DNA from: AP-16 sp963755055
GTDB lineage: Bacteria; Pseudomonadota; Alphaproteobacteria; Rhizobiales; Xanthobacteraceae
Direction of reading: 5' to 3'
Assembly: GCA_963755055.1 (NCBI GenBank)
Contig: CAVWIS010000027.1
Location: forward strand, 248,001 to 312,000
Length of the DNA: 64,000 bases
The position numbers were made by a program, and so were the translations under genes. The notes beneath the pieces are model-generated. The model had not been told where the DNA came from. It made no database searches and worked only from the letters and a program-made list of their open reading frames with translations. Each line of letters opens with the position of its first letter. The stretch's first letter is position 1. Shown here one piece after another: positions 1-9,050 of this stretch.

Positions 1-123
1 CAAGAAGGTGCCCGGGCGCAAGTCAGCGTAGCCCGTCGGCCGGCGGTGGCGATCGGGAATTGGTGTCATCACCTCCGAGAGCATCGAGCCGGATTGACGG
101 ACGTTTGCTCGTCCGCCTTGCGG

Positions 124-474
124 TCAACCAAGCTTGGTCCGCAGGTTCTTGATCGAGGCGACGACCTTGACGGAGGCCTTTGCGAACGCGCCGGAATCGA
201 GGTCGGCGCCGGCCTTGGCCTTGTCGCCCTTCTTGATCATCTCGACAATGCCGGCGGCCGTCTTGTGGAAATACGCATGCTCCGACTTCAGCTCCTGGAA
301 TTCGGACAGGGCCTGGTGAGACTTGCCCTCGCCGTGGATCCATTTGCCGAGATCGCATTGATTGTCGGCGCCGGCCACGACCGGGTCCGGCACCTCGCCG
401 CCCTCGATCGCACTTCGCAGTCGGCTCTTCCATGCCGAATGTGCCGTTATGGCCTTGTTCAGAAATTCACTCAT
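124..474 (-). CDS. CZB-domain (chemoreceptor zinc-binding) protein
   Basis: A 116-residue soluble protein that consists of little more than a CZB domain. The 3-His/1-Cys zinc signature is visible: His12 in TAHSAWK, Cys40 in CDLGKW, and His66/His70 in EHAYFH. In the known family this domain binds zinc and occurs at the C-terminus of chemoreceptors and diguanylate cyclases; stand-alone versions like this one have no output domain, so the partner is unknown. The ATG is preceded by GGGAGGGACGGA, a good ribosome binding site. No chemotaxis gene is adjacent. The family call is firm; the role as a zinc or oxidant sensor is inferred. Confidence 0.9.
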   Translation of the reverse strand: MSEFLNKAITAHSAWKSRLRSAIEGGEVPDPVVAGADNQCDLGKWIHGEGKSHQALSEFQELKSEHAYFHKTAAGIVEMIKKGDKAKAGADLDSGAFAKASVKVVASIKNLRTKLG

Positions 475-804
475 TCCGTCCCTCCCCGGGTCGATTTAAG
501 CCGCGACGCACGAGCAGCGCGAATCGCCGCCATCAAGCTAGTCCGGGCTGACTGCAGATTCTCGTGTTTCTTGTGAGTTGAGGGTAGGTACAACCTCGTA
601 TGCGCAGGCCGGCTTGGCGCGCGTCGGGCTCCCGGCCCGGAGAACGCCGCAGGGGACGACAGAGCACTGGAGCACATCCCGACCGGCACGGAGCCGTAGC
701 CGCTTCAGGATGCCGTGCTCAAACCGCCGGATGAGGGTCGAGGCGTCCGCACGGTGTCGAGTTGGGGGCAGGCTCTTCGCCCACTCTTCCACGGGCGACC
801 CCGC
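475..804. other. Gene-free stretch
   Basis: About 330 bases with no reading frame showing a recognisable family, a convincing start or a ribosome binding site. It lies upstream of the CZB gene, so it should contain that gene's promoter, but no clear sigma70-type pair could be picked out. Confidence 0.4.
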
Positions 805-999
805 TCATTTCGCATAGCCCTGTGATCGCAGCCAATCGATGCGGCGGCTTCCCGCCAGCCACTCGTCGACTTCGGTTTTGCTCTTGAACCCCTTGATGTA
901 GCGCACGTCGGCGCCGGGATAGTGGGCTTCGATCAGCCAGTCACCCTCTTCGATTCGCTGCATCTTGAAGGTGACGCGGGGAGGTTTGGGTTTGGCCAT
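805..999 (-). CDS. Small hypothetical protein (64 aa)
   Basis: A 64-residue charged soluble protein starting MAKPKPPRVTF and ending RSQGYAK. The ATG at 999 was chosen over a longer upstream frame because the extension is Arg/Pro-rich out-of-frame-like sequence, whereas the 64-residue part has normal composition (YPGADVRYIKGFKSK, EVDEWLAGSRR). It resembles the short conserved proteins of unknown function common in Bradyrhizobium and relatives, but no named domain is recognised. It stands alone. Confidence 0.6.
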   Translation of the reverse strand: MAKPKPPRVTFKMQRIEEGDWLIEAHYPGADVRYIKGFKSKTEVDEWLAGSRRIDWLRSQGYAK

Positions 1000-1187
1000 G
1001 CCGGCACTATGCCCGCTTTGCGGCTCGACCGCCAGGGCGACCCAGGGCGGAACCCCCATGGCAACATTCTTGCTCAGAGGCAGGGACGACACCGCCTCTG
1101 GCGAAAGTGTACCGACATGACACAATCCGCGAGCCATATCCGCCCATTCCGGCCGGGCCTGTTTCCTGCTTTGGTGCGGGTGGCGTG

Positions 1188-1286
1188 ATGAATGCGCTGC
1201 GCCTCCTCGCCGTCCTGTACTTCGTGCAGGCCGGCGTCGGCATCGCGCTCGGCTTCGGCTACGCGGTGTGGCTGCTGTATTGGTAG
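1188..1286 (+). CDS. Putative 32-aa single-pass membrane peptide
   Basis: A very short frame MNALRLLAVLYF... ending GYAVWLLYW. Nearly all of it is one hydrophobic helix with a central Gly-rich stretch and an aromatic C-terminal end, which fits a small membrane protein. The ribosome binding site is weak. Support is composition only, so this is tentative. Confidence 0.35.
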   Translation: MNALRLLAVLYFVQAGVGIALGFGYAVWLLYW

Positions 1287-1603
1287 TTTGGAGCGGGCGG
1301 GCGGTTTGATTCGGGTGCCGGCGCCGCGGCACGCCGCGCGTGACATTCGGGGACATGCTCCCCAGACGTTCTCAAAACCATCAACTAAACCTGAAGACAA
1401 TCTGGGCTGGCGCCGCTGTTACCGACCTCGCATTTCTATCTTAGGTAGAGTAGAATTGTGTTTAGTGACGTGCTACGGTGGAAGGTTCGGGGACAGCGCC
1501 GGATCGGCCGCTGTGAGCCTTCCGGATAGTGCAGCAATCTCGAACGTGCGCCGTGTCGGGCCCGCCGATGCCGCATGGGCGATCCAACACGAGGAAAGAC
1601 ATC

Positions 1604-2596
1604 ATGAAGAGAGCTGGTCTCGGCCTGTTGGCCGGCCTGGCGGCGTTTGCCACGCTCGGCACCGGCATTGCGCTCCCGGATCTCGCGAGCGCCGCAGTCA
1701 AGAAACCGGTGGTGAGTCGGCCGGCCGCCCGGGCGACGGCCCACGTGAACACGCCCCGGCGCACCGTGTCGACGCACACCACGACGCATCGCGCCACTAA
1801 CACCGCCCGCGTCAAGCACACCACATCCGTGAACGCTGCGGTTCGTCGCAACACGAGCCATACCAAGCGGGTGACGACGCATGTGACGCACACCCCGAAG
1901 AAGCCGCTGCACGCAGTGACGCCGCTGCACACGGTGAAGCCGGTGCACACGGTGAAGCCGCTGGGGCATTCGACGGCGGTGCACGCGGCGGTCGGAGCGG
2001 CCGGCGCCGCCGCGCTGCTTCACGCGCATTCGAAATCCACCAAGCCGGCGCATGTCCGGCACAATGCGAAGCACATGGTCGGCAACCTCGGAAAAAAGTA
2101 CAACCATCACCCGGTGATCTTCTCCAAGCACGGACACTTCTTCCGCCGTCACTATTACTCGATGCTGGTCGGCGGCGTCGTGACCTGGTTCTGGTACGAC
2201 GACGCCGTCTACGACTACGATCCGGTCATTCCCACCCTGGTCTCCGTGCCGGTCTGCGAAACCGACGACACCGACGATTGCGAGGCACGGCCGCTGGCGT
2301 CGGTGCGGCCGGCGGCGTACCGGCCGCCGCCGGCGCCGGTCGGGGGCGCCTGCGAGCTCGCGGTGTTCTGGGAGCCCAATTTCGCCGGCGAGCGCATGGT
2401 GGCGAAGGAGGACATGCCCTACGTGGGCGATCAATGGAACGACCACGTCACCTCGATCCAGATCAAGGCCGGGAGCTGGGAGTTCTATCAGGACCCGGAG
2501 TACGGCGGCGACATGGTCAAGATGACTCCCGGACCGTACCCCCAGCTCGAGGACAATTTCAGCGGCAAGATCAGCTCGTTCCGCTGCGTGAAGTGA
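1604..2596 (+). CDS. Secreted beta/gamma-crystallin family protein
   Basis: 330 residues. ATG 1604 follows GAGGAAAGAC and gives a clean Sec signal peptide (MKRAGLGLLAGLAAFATLG... to about residue 30). Residues 35-160 are a low-complexity Thr/His/Lys/Val-rich region with short internal repeats of the type LHTVKPVHTVKP. A hydrophobic segment (YYSMLVGGVVTWFWYDD) follows, then an acidic stretch, then a C-terminal beta/gamma-crystallin domain (about residues 245-330) with two Greek-key signatures around FWEPNFAGERMV and EFYQDPEYGGDMV. The family is often calcium-binding; that role is not shown here. The His/Thr-rich linker is unusual. Confidence 0.8.
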   Translation: MKRAGLGLLAGLAAFATLGTGIALPDLASAAVKKPVVSRPAARATAHVNTPRRTVSTHTTTHRATNTARVKHTTSVNAAVRRNTSHTKRVTTHVTHTPKKPLHAVTPLHTVKPVHTVKPLGHSTAVHAAVGAAGAAALLHAHSKSTKPAHVRHNAKHMVGNLGKKYNHHPVIFSKHGHFFRRHYYSMLVGGVVTWFWYDDAVYDYDPVIPTLVSVPVCETDDTDDCEARPLASVRPAAYRPPPAPVGGACELAVFWEPNFAGERMVAKEDMPYVGDQWNDHVTSIQIKAGSWEFYQDPEYGGDMVKMTPGPYPQLEDNFSGKISSFRCVK

Positions 2597-2611
2597 CCTG
2601 ACACGAACCCG

Positions 2612-2880
2612 CGCGTAGGGTGGGCAAAATCGATGCGCAAACCGGGCGCCTCGCCCGGACCTCGCGTGAAGTTGCCCACGCTGTCACACCGGCGTGGTAC
2701 CGCGTGGGCAAATCGCCGTCGGCGCATCACCAAATATCACGCGCCGTGCCCGGCGATTTGCCCACCCTACTCGGGACCCGCGCTGCCCGACCGGCGTCGG
2801 ACCGCGTGGGCAAATCGCCGGCCATGCATCACCAAATATCACGCCCCGTGCCGGGCGATTTGCCCACCCTACGGCGCCGT
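2612..2880. repeat. Cluster of GGGCAAATCGCC-type palindromic repeats
   Basis: At least two tandem copies (about 2704-2769 and 2808-2874) share CGTGGGCAAATCGCCG at the left, ATCACCAAATATCACG in the middle and GGCGATTTGCCCACCCT at the right. Each can fold on itself because the outer blocks are reverse complements. A diverged copy lies at 2616-2690 and another cluster at 34200-34372. This is a REP-like intergenic family; the last copy overlaps the 3' end of the TRAP-type gene. Confidence 0.7.
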
Positions 2881-3867
2881 TCGGCAGGCCGCGAGGATCC
2901 CGGCTGCATCTCCTCCGACGCGCCTCACCCAGCCGTCGATCGCGGTCCTTGCGGCTTCCGCCATCTTCCGGCGCAGGCCGGGCGCCACATCGGTCGCGAT
3001 GGTGACGCCGTTGGCGCTCATCTGGGCGTAGTTCGCCTCCAGACGATGCCGGACCATCTGCCACTGGGCCGCCTCGGTCGCCGCGGCCGCGCGGTCCACC
3101 GCCTGCTGCAGGTCGGAGGCGAGCCCCGCAAAGCTGTCGATATTGATCGTCGCGAAACTCAGCGGCACCGCGTAGGTCGCCGCCGTGAAGGCCGGCAGAT
3201 AGTCCCACAGCCGGCGGCCGACGCCGCCGTCCCCGGAAGAGAGCACCGCCTGGATGGAGCCGTCGCGCAGCCGCGCCGGGACATCGACCATGGCGATATC
3301 CATCGCCTCGGCCCCGAGCGATTTGAAAACCTCGGTGCTGGTCCTGTCATAGGTGCGCACCGCAAGCCCTTTCAGGTCGTCCGGCTCGCGCAATGGTTTC
3401 TTCGCCCACAATCCCGTGGGCGGCCACGGGGTCGCATAGAGCGGGCGCAGGCGATGGCGGGCGAGCGTCGCGGTGTAGGGTATTCGCGCGGCGTCATAGA
3501 GGCAGAGCGCATCCTCGAGCGAGGCCGCCAGAAAGGGCAGCGAGGAGAGCAGGAACAGCGGCTCCATCTCGCCGAGCGCACCGCCAAAGCTGTCGCCCGC
3601 AACGAGGCGCCCCTCCTCGATCTCCCGCAACAGGGCGATGCCCTTGAACCCGATCCTGCCGTCGAAGCTCGGAGCCAAAGCGATCCGGCCGCCGCTCGAG
3701 CGGGTCAGCTCGGTCGCAAAGCGCTCGATGCCGGCGCCGGACATCGAGTTTTTTGGATAGTCGGTCGACATCTGCCAGATGATCGGCTCCGCGTGCAGCG
3801 GAGATGCGAGAGCAAGCAGCAACAAGACCGACGCAGCCTGCGGCCGCGCTGACAGTCGGACAATCAT
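2869..3867 (-). CDS. TRAP transporter solute-binding protein, DctP family
   Basis: 332 residues with a Sec signal peptide (ASVLLLLALASPLHA, cleavage near residue 26) and the DctP fold: start IIWQMSTDYPKNSMSG, conserved VAGDSFGGALGE, then LKGLAVRTYDRTSTEVFKSLGAEAMDIAMVD-like substrate-domain sequence with the Arg (GLAVRTY) that normally binds a carboxylate ligand. It would act in the periplasm delivering an organic acid to DctQM membrane subunits. None is adjacent, so it is an orphan in this window. The 3' end runs into palindromic repeats. Confidence 0.85.
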   Translation of the reverse strand: MIVRLSARPQAASVLLLLALASPLHAEPIIWQMSTDYPKNSMSGAGIERFATELTRSSGGRIALAPSFDGRIGFKGIALLREIEEGRLVAGDSFGGALGEMEPLFLLSSLPFLAASLEDALCLYDAARIPYTATLARHRLRPLYATPWPPTGLWAKKPLREPDDLKGLAVRTYDRTSTEVFKSLGAEAMDIAMVDVPARLRDGSIQAVLSSGDGGVGRRLWDYLPAFTAATYAVPLSFATINIDSFAGLASDLQQAVDRAAAATEAAQWQMVRHRLEANYAQMSANGVTIATDVAPGLRRKMAEAARTAIDGWVRRVGGDAAGILAACRTAP

Positions 3868-4094
3868 TTTCGCCCCGCCTCGCAGAGTTTCGACAGCGGA
3901 CGTTAGCGACGATCGATCGGAACAGCCAGCTTCGGAGCTCGACGGGTGCGCTCTCGCGTCCGATTTCCACGCACCGCGACGGGATTCAACCGCAGGCAGC
4001 GGCGAGGGCGGCCGACCTCGGGTGCCGGAAACCGCGCTCCGTGCTAACCTGCGGTCGATCCGGCAGCGGCCCGCGGCCGCATCGGGAGGACACG

Positions 4095-5431
4095 ATGACG
4101 ACGGCGATCGAAGGCAGGGAGCTCACCCAGGTCGGCCCCGGAACCCCGATGGGCGAGCTGATGCGGCAGTACTGGATTCCCGCGGCGCGGTCCTCCGAGC
4201 TCGCGCGCGACGGCGCGCCGCTCCGCCTGATGCTGCTCGGCGAGAAACTGATCGCGTTTCGCGACAGCGCCGGCCGGGTCGGCGTGATGGACCATCGCTG
4301 CCCGCATCGCTGCGCCTCGCTTTTTCTCGGACGCAACGAGGAAGGCGGGATCCGCTGCATCTATCACGGCTGGAAGTTCGACGTCGCCGGCAACTGCCTC
4401 GACATGCCGAGCGTTCCGCCGCACCAGGATTTCACGCCACAAGGTGAAGGCGAAGGCCTACAGGGCAGTCGAGCGCTCGGGGCTCGTCTGGGTGCTATAT
4501 GGGATCGCGCGCCGAGGCCCCGCCGCTGCCGGCGCTGGAGATCCTCGACGTTCCCGACGACGAGATCGGCGTGAGCTTCATCCAGCGCGACTGCAACTAC
4601 CTGCAGGCGCTCGAGGGCGAGATCGACACCTCGCATTTCGGCTTCCTGCATGCCGGCCACGTCGATGCCGACGACGTGACCGAGGACGAGCCGGTCCACC
4701 ACACGGTGGCGATCCGCGCCCCGGAATATCACGTCGCCGATACCGCATGGGGCACGCAGTACGGCGCCTACCGGGCGGCCGGCCCGGGCCGCACCTACTG
4801 GCGCTTCGCCAATTTCCTGTTTCCGTTCTGGACGCTGGCGCCCAACGGCGAGTTCGGCAGCCACGTGCATGCCCGCGGCTGGGTGCCGCTCGACGACGGC
4901 CACACCATGTTCTGCTTCCTGTGGTGGAAGCGCGGCGCCTCCGCGCTGACCCGGCCGCAGCCGGCCTTCCGGGACGGCACCCCGATCGGCGGCACCGGGC
5001 GCGGCAACAAATTCCTCCCCAACACCACCGACTGGCTCGGGCGCTTTCGGCTCGCCGCCAACCCGGGCAACGACTGGGGCATCGATCGCGAGGCCCAGCG
5101 CGAGAATAGGATCTACAGCGGGATCGACGGCATCCACCTGCAGGACCAGGCGATCACCGAGAGCATGGGGCCGGTCACCGACCATGTCTTCGAGCATCTG
5201 GCGCCATCCGACCAGATGATCACCCGCACGCGCCGGCGCCTCCTGATGGCGGCGCGCGCGCTGCGCGACGGCGGCGTGCTGCCGCCGGGTGTCGAGGACT
5301 CGGCCGTGTTCCGCGGGGCGCGCAGCGGCTACTTCGTCAGCGACGAGGAGGCCTCCTGGCAGGAGATCTATGCCCGGCAACTGGCCGCTGCGCTGCACCC
5401 GCCGGCGACCCCGTTGCGGGCGGCGGAGTAG
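4095..5431 (+). pseudogene. Rieske non-heme iron oxygenase alpha subunit, broken by two frameshifts
   Basis: ATG 4095 follows GGAGGACACG. The N-terminal part has the complete Rieske [2Fe-2S] site, C69-P-H71 and C88-IY-H91. The frame then shifts near 4440 (expected Thr-Pro-Lys-Val-Lys) and again near 4497 (expected Trp-Val-Tyr-Met-Gly-Ser); each looks like one extra base. The rest, read from 4499 to 5431, holds the mononuclear iron site (EIDTSHFGFLH: Asp, His, His) and a phthalate-dioxygenase-like C-terminus ending PLRAAE. As written only a fragment would be made. The repaired protein would be about 445 aa, a normal length. No ferredoxin or reductase gene is adjacent. Confidence 0.8.
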
Positions 5432-5436
5432 GACGC

Positions 5437-5832
5437 TCAAGTCAACATGCGCAAAGTCGACGGCCGGCGAAATCTCGCCACGAAGCCCACGCGTTTTCCG
5501 GCCATGGCCGAACCGAGCTTGCGCCGCCATCGGCGCGCCGTCACGAAAACACCCCAGCCGGTCAGCCAGACAACCAGGACAGGCGCGATGGCCACGAGGC
5601 CCATCTGCGTCACGACCTCCGGGGTCACCTCCAGCCGGGCGCTCTGGCGCTCCTCCCAGCATTGATCCCACTTGCGATCGGGTTGACGTTGGCACCAGTC
5701 GAATCGCACCCGCACCGCGTCGTTCATGGTGTTTGCGTGGGTGAGCCACACCACCGAGACGGCGCCCGCAAACCACACCAGCGAAATCGCGATCCAGAAA
5801 CGACGCAAGCTGCGGATATAGGTGCTTGCCAT
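5437..5832 (-). CDS. Two-pass membrane protein of unknown function
   Basis: 131 residues: a first membrane helix FWIAISLVWFAGAVSVVWL, a periplasmic-looking loop with two cysteines (FDWCQRQ, WDQCWEE), a second helix MGLVAIAPVLVVWLTGWGVFV, and a basic tail. This layout is common among small Bradyrhizobium membrane proteins, but no family name can be given. It converges with the Rieske gene, six bases from its stop. Confidence 0.65.
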   Translation of the reverse strand: MASTYIRSLRRFWIAISLVWFAGAVSVVWLTHANTMNDAVRVRFDWCQRQPDRKWDQCWEERQSARLEVTPEVVTQMGLVAIAPVLVVWLTGWGVFVTARRWRRKLGSAMAGKRVGFVARFRRPSTLRMLT

Positions 5833-5944
5833 GCTCCGACCCCGCTGGCCCGGATGGATTGTCGACTATTCAGGCGCCTCGGAAACAAGGCGACGCCAGC
5901 TGATCGATCGAATATCAGCGCCATCCATATTCTTGCCGCGCAGT

Positions 5945-6292
5945 CTATTTCTTTCGGCAGGCGTTGATCGCACCCGCAATCCCATCAAATATCTGCGTAT
6001 CGGATACAAGAAATGGCTTGGCGATGATCACATAGGTGACCGACTCGTCTGCCGGATTCAACTCGAAGCCGACCTTGACCGTTCCCACCATGGTCGAGGT
6101 CTCGCCAGTCCCCTTGTCGCCGTCCTTGGGGTTATAGACGGTGCCATGCTCGCTCACGCCGTTTCTCTTCACGCAGTCGTGGACCGATTTGGTCACGCCG
6201 GCAAAACGCTTGGACTCGGCGGCACCGGCCGATTGCATGGGAAGCACCAGCGCAGCGAGGGCGGCAAGGCACGGAATGAGATACGGGCGCAT
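5945..6292 (-). CDS. Secreted hypothetical protein (115 aa)
   Basis: The ATG at 6292 gives a Sec signal peptide (MRPYLIPCLAALAALVLPMQSAGA) and a mature part of about 90 residues with two cysteines (VHDCVKR and the terminal NACRKK) that could form a disulfide. Mature sequence includes GTVKVGFELNPADESVTYVI and FDGIAGAINACR. It looks like a periplasmic protein conserved in related bacteria; function unknown. It follows the lytic transglycosylase gene in the same direction. Confidence 0.6.
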   Translation of the reverse strand: MRPYLIPCLAALAALVLPMQSAGAAESKRFAGVTKSVHDCVKRNGVSEHGTVYNPKDGDKGTGETSTMVGTVKVGFELNPADESVTYVIIAKPFLVSDTQIFDGIAGAINACRKK

Positions 6293-6308
6293 GAGATCCT
6301 CCAAGCCG

Positions 6309-8696
6309 CTATGGAACGTGGCGCCCGAATATGGACGGCTCCACCGCGACCGGCACGGCGCGCTCCTGGCGCCCAAATATGGACGGCTCCGCCGCGACCG
6401 GCACGACACGCTCCTTGACCGCGGGGCGCTCCTCGACGGCGGCCTGCTGCGGGCGCCACTCGTCTGTTCCGGCGCGATGCAGGTTGGGCTCGATCGTCGC
6501 GGTGATCTCGCCGAAGCGCTTGCGGTAGACCTGCAGGTTCTCCATGACGCGCTGGACGTAGTTGCGCGTCTCGGAGAACGGAATGCGCTCGACCCAGTCG
6601 ACGGCGTCGACCTTGGGATCGCGCGGATCGCCGTGCTGCGCCATCCATTGCTGGACCCGGCCGCGGCCCGCATTGTAGCCGGCGAAAGCCAGGATGTAGG
6701 AGCCGCGGTAGTCCTTGAGCAGGGCCGCGAGCTCGGCGGCGCCCATCTGGGTGTTGTAGGCGGGGTCCGACACGAGACGGTTCCAGTCGTAGGTCATGCC
6801 GAACCGCTTGGCGGTGTCGCGCCCGGCCACCGGCGTGACCTGCATCAGCCCGACCGCCTTGGCGGCCGACGCATCGCCCTGATCGAAGCCGCTTTCCGTG
6901 CGCACGATCGCGTAGAGGATGCAACGATCGAGCTGGGCGCCGTCGACCGCGCCGATATTGGGCACGCCGATGTCGGGAAAAGCGTAGGCGTCCATCGGAA
7001 AGCCCCTCGCCAACGCCGCCTTGCCGACGACCAGCATCGCCTGGGCATCGTTGTAGTGTCGCGTGAGCTTGCCGAGCCCGGCGATCACGGAGGGGTCGGT
7101 GCTCTCCTCGGCGAGGCCGGTGAGGAACCCGAGGGCGAGGTCGCCTTCGCCCATCTCATAGAGCAGTGTCGCGGCATGCAGCGGCTCGCTGGTGTTGCGA
7201 TCCGCCGGCTCGGGAGCCGCCCGCGCCACCACGACGTCGGCGAAGCCAAGCCGGCCGCGCGCCAGCTGGCCGTAATAGGCGGTCGGATAGCGGGACGCGG
7301 CCTCGTATTCGGCCTGCATCTCGTCGAGCTGGCCCGACGCCTCGGCGGCGCGGCCGCGCCAGTAGGCGGCGCGCGCCAGCACCAGCGGATCGGTCCTGCC
7401 CTCGTCGACGCGGGTGAAATGCTCCATCGCCGCAGCCGGATCGGACAGGAAGCGCAGCGCGATCCAGCCGGCCATGAAGTGGGCGTCGGCCTGGTAATAG
7501 GGATTGGCGGGAGGCGCCGCGGCGCGCACCACCTGATAGGCGGTGGCCGCATCGCCGAGGTCGAGAAGCTTGCGGGCGAGCGTGCGACGCTCGCGCCACC
7601 ATTCGTCGGCGTCCTGGCGCAGCAAATCCTCCGGCGGCGCGGCGAGCGTGAGCTTGACCGCGGCCGCAAAGTTCTCCTTGGGCGTGACGATGCGGCCGCG
7701 AATATTCGAGCCCGGCGTGTCGTTGCGCGTGAGCCAGTGCAGGCGGCACAGCACGTAGCCCAGATCCCCGCGCGCGCTGGCTGGGACCGCACCGAGCAGC
7801 GCCTCGCTCTTGGTGGATTTCACCTGGGCGGCGGTGCACGCCTTGACGATCGCGACCTGATCGTCGCCGACGCGCTTGGCGGCGCGCATCGCCGCGGTGA
7901 GATCCTTGGCGCCGATGCGCCGGTCCATGCGCGCCACATGGTCGGCGCGGGTCAGCACGTCGGGAAATGCGGCGAGCGTGGCGGCTTCGAGCTCCGCCGA
8001 CAATGGCGCCGACTGCCACACCGCGCGAACCTCGCTCGCGGCCCTGGCGCGGTCCCCCTCCCCCATCTCGACGCGGGCGAGCGCCAGCCGGCCGATCGCG
8101 CTCAACGGCTTGTCGCCGATGAAACGGCGCACCGTGTCGCCGTCGCGCCGCTCCTGCCACAACCTCAGCTCCGCGCGCCGGCGCAGCAGCGCCATGCCCG
8201 GCCAATCGGGATTGGCGCGCATGAAGGCGACGGTGCGGTCGAAGCCGGCATGGCTGTCGGCGTGGCGCAGGCTCGCCCATTCGACGAGTTTTGCCGCCAC
8301 CGGATCGCCGATCGACGCGGCGAGCGCATTTGCGTCCTTGGCCTTGTTCTGGCGCAGCAGCTCGAACGCCTGCTTGGCCGTTGCAAGATCCGGCGGCAGC
8401 GGAGCCTGAGCCTCTTCCCCGGCCGACGGCTGCTTGATCACGTGCTTGCGGTGCACCACCTGGACCTTGGGGTGCTTGACCTCGGCCGCTTTTTTCCGGT
8501 GCGCCGTGGCGGCCTTGTGGCGTGCGGCGGATGACGGATCGGCCGAGCCGAGCACGGCCAGGACACAAGCGAGGAGCCAGACCAGGACATACCGGTGGAT
8601 TCTGTGACCGCCTTCGCCGTTCGCGAGCGAGGCCTGATTCCGGCCCTCATGGCCGGCGAACCGACCAATACGGTCGGCGAACGTCCGCCCCTTCAT
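6309..8696 (-). CDS. Soluble lytic murein transglycosylase (Slt family), copy 1
   Basis: About 795 residues. A hydrophobic export segment (YVLVWLLACVLAVLG) is followed by a Lys/His-rich stretch, then a long alpha-superhelical region typical of Slt70, then the C-terminal SLT catalytic domain from about residue 590. The catalytic Glu is in VRTESGF (about residue 600), with GLMQVTP, the AFAGYNAGRGRV motif and ETRNYVQRVMENL. It cleaves peptidoglycan glycan strands to 1,6-anhydro-muropeptides in the periplasm. The exact start is uncertain (8696 or a later in-frame start). The extreme C-terminus carries two PSIFGR repeats. A paralogue lies at 20602-23136. Confidence 0.9.
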   Translation of the reverse strand: MKGRTFADRIGRFAGHEGRNQASLANGEGGHRIHRYVLVWLLACVLAVLGSADPSSAARHKAATAHRKKAAEVKHPKVQVVHRKHVIKQPSAGEEAQAPLPPDLATAKQAFELLRQNKAKDANALAASIGDPVAAKLVEWASLRHADSHAGFDRTVAFMRANPDWPGMALLRRRAELRLWQERRDGDTVRRFIGDKPLSAIGRLALARVEMGEGDRARAASEVRAVWQSAPLSAELEAATLAAFPDVLTRADHVARMDRRIGAKDLTAAMRAAKRVGDDQVAIVKACTAAQVKSTKSEALLGAVPASARGDLGYVLCRLHWLTRNDTPGSNIRGRIVTPKENFAAAVKLTLAAPPEDLLRQDADEWWRERRTLARKLLDLGDAATAYQVVRAAAPPANPYYQADAHFMAGWIALRFLSDPAAAMEHFTRVDEGRTDPLVLARAAYWRGRAAEASGQLDEMQAEYEAASRYPTAYYGQLARGRLGFADVVVARAAPEPADRNTSEPLHAATLLYEMGEGDLALGFLTGLAEESTDPSVIAGLGKLTRHYNDAQAMLVVGKAALARGFPMDAYAFPDIGVPNIGAVDGAQLDRCILYAIVRTESGFDQGDASAAKAVGLMQVTPVAGRDTAKRFGMTYDWNRLVSDPAYNTQMGAAELAALLKDYRGSYILAFAGYNAGRGRVQQWMAQHGDPRDPKVDAVDWVERIPFSETRNYVQRVMENLQVYRKRFGEITATIEPNLHRAGTDEWRPQQAAVEERPAVKERVVPVAAEPSIFGRQERAVPVAVEPSIFGRHVP
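6321..6416 (-). repeat. Two 48-bp tandem repeats in the 3' end of slt copy 1
   Basis: Units 6321-6368 and 6369-6416 are nearly identical and encode two copies of a VPVAxEPSIFGR-containing 16-residue unit at the C-terminus of the transglycosylase. The second slt paralogue lacks this tail, so the repeat is a recent addition. Confidence 0.7.
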
Positions 8697-9050
8697 GGCC
8701 CCCCGTCCCTAGATCATCCCGGTATGATTGCGTATGTGGCCGATTCGACCGAGAAGCGTCCCGCCGGCAACACCCAAGAAGGTAATTATGTCCGAAGTGA
8801 GTCAAAGGGGACGGTTGCCGTCAGGCCGGCGGTCCGGCCGGCTTGCCCCGGGCGCCGTAAATGCCTCGTGCGTGCAGGCACTTACGCGTCGTGCCCGGAC
8901 CGCTCATAGTGACCTTCCATAGGTGGTGATGACTACCCGGACGATGCACGGTCCGGGGTACCCCAGCCTCGCCGGCGCTTGCGTTGCGAGCTGCGGCGTC
9001 AAATCGTGGGAGGCTCCCGACACGGCACGAGCGCTGTCGCGGTGTGTCGC
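8697..9050. other. Intergenic stretch with one weak small frame
   Basis: No clear gene. A 28-codon minus-strand frame at 8821-8907 (MSGPGTTRKCLHARGIYG...) has a plausible GGAAGG five bases upstream but no other support. The stretch should hold the slt copy 1 promoter. Confidence 0.3.

Noticed and set aside
6141..8534. Long plus-strand open frame antisense to slt copy 1 (about 797 codons), and a similar one at 20458-22593 antisense to copy 2
   Set aside because: High-GC codon bias keeps the antisense frame open; the minus strand shows signal peptide, superhelix and SLT motifs, while the plus-strand text is Arg/Gly/Ala-rich with no domain.
8728..8922. Small plus-strand frame containing MSEVSQRGRLPSG
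   Set aside because: Weak ribosome site, Arg-rich composition and overlap with an equally weak minus-strand frame.
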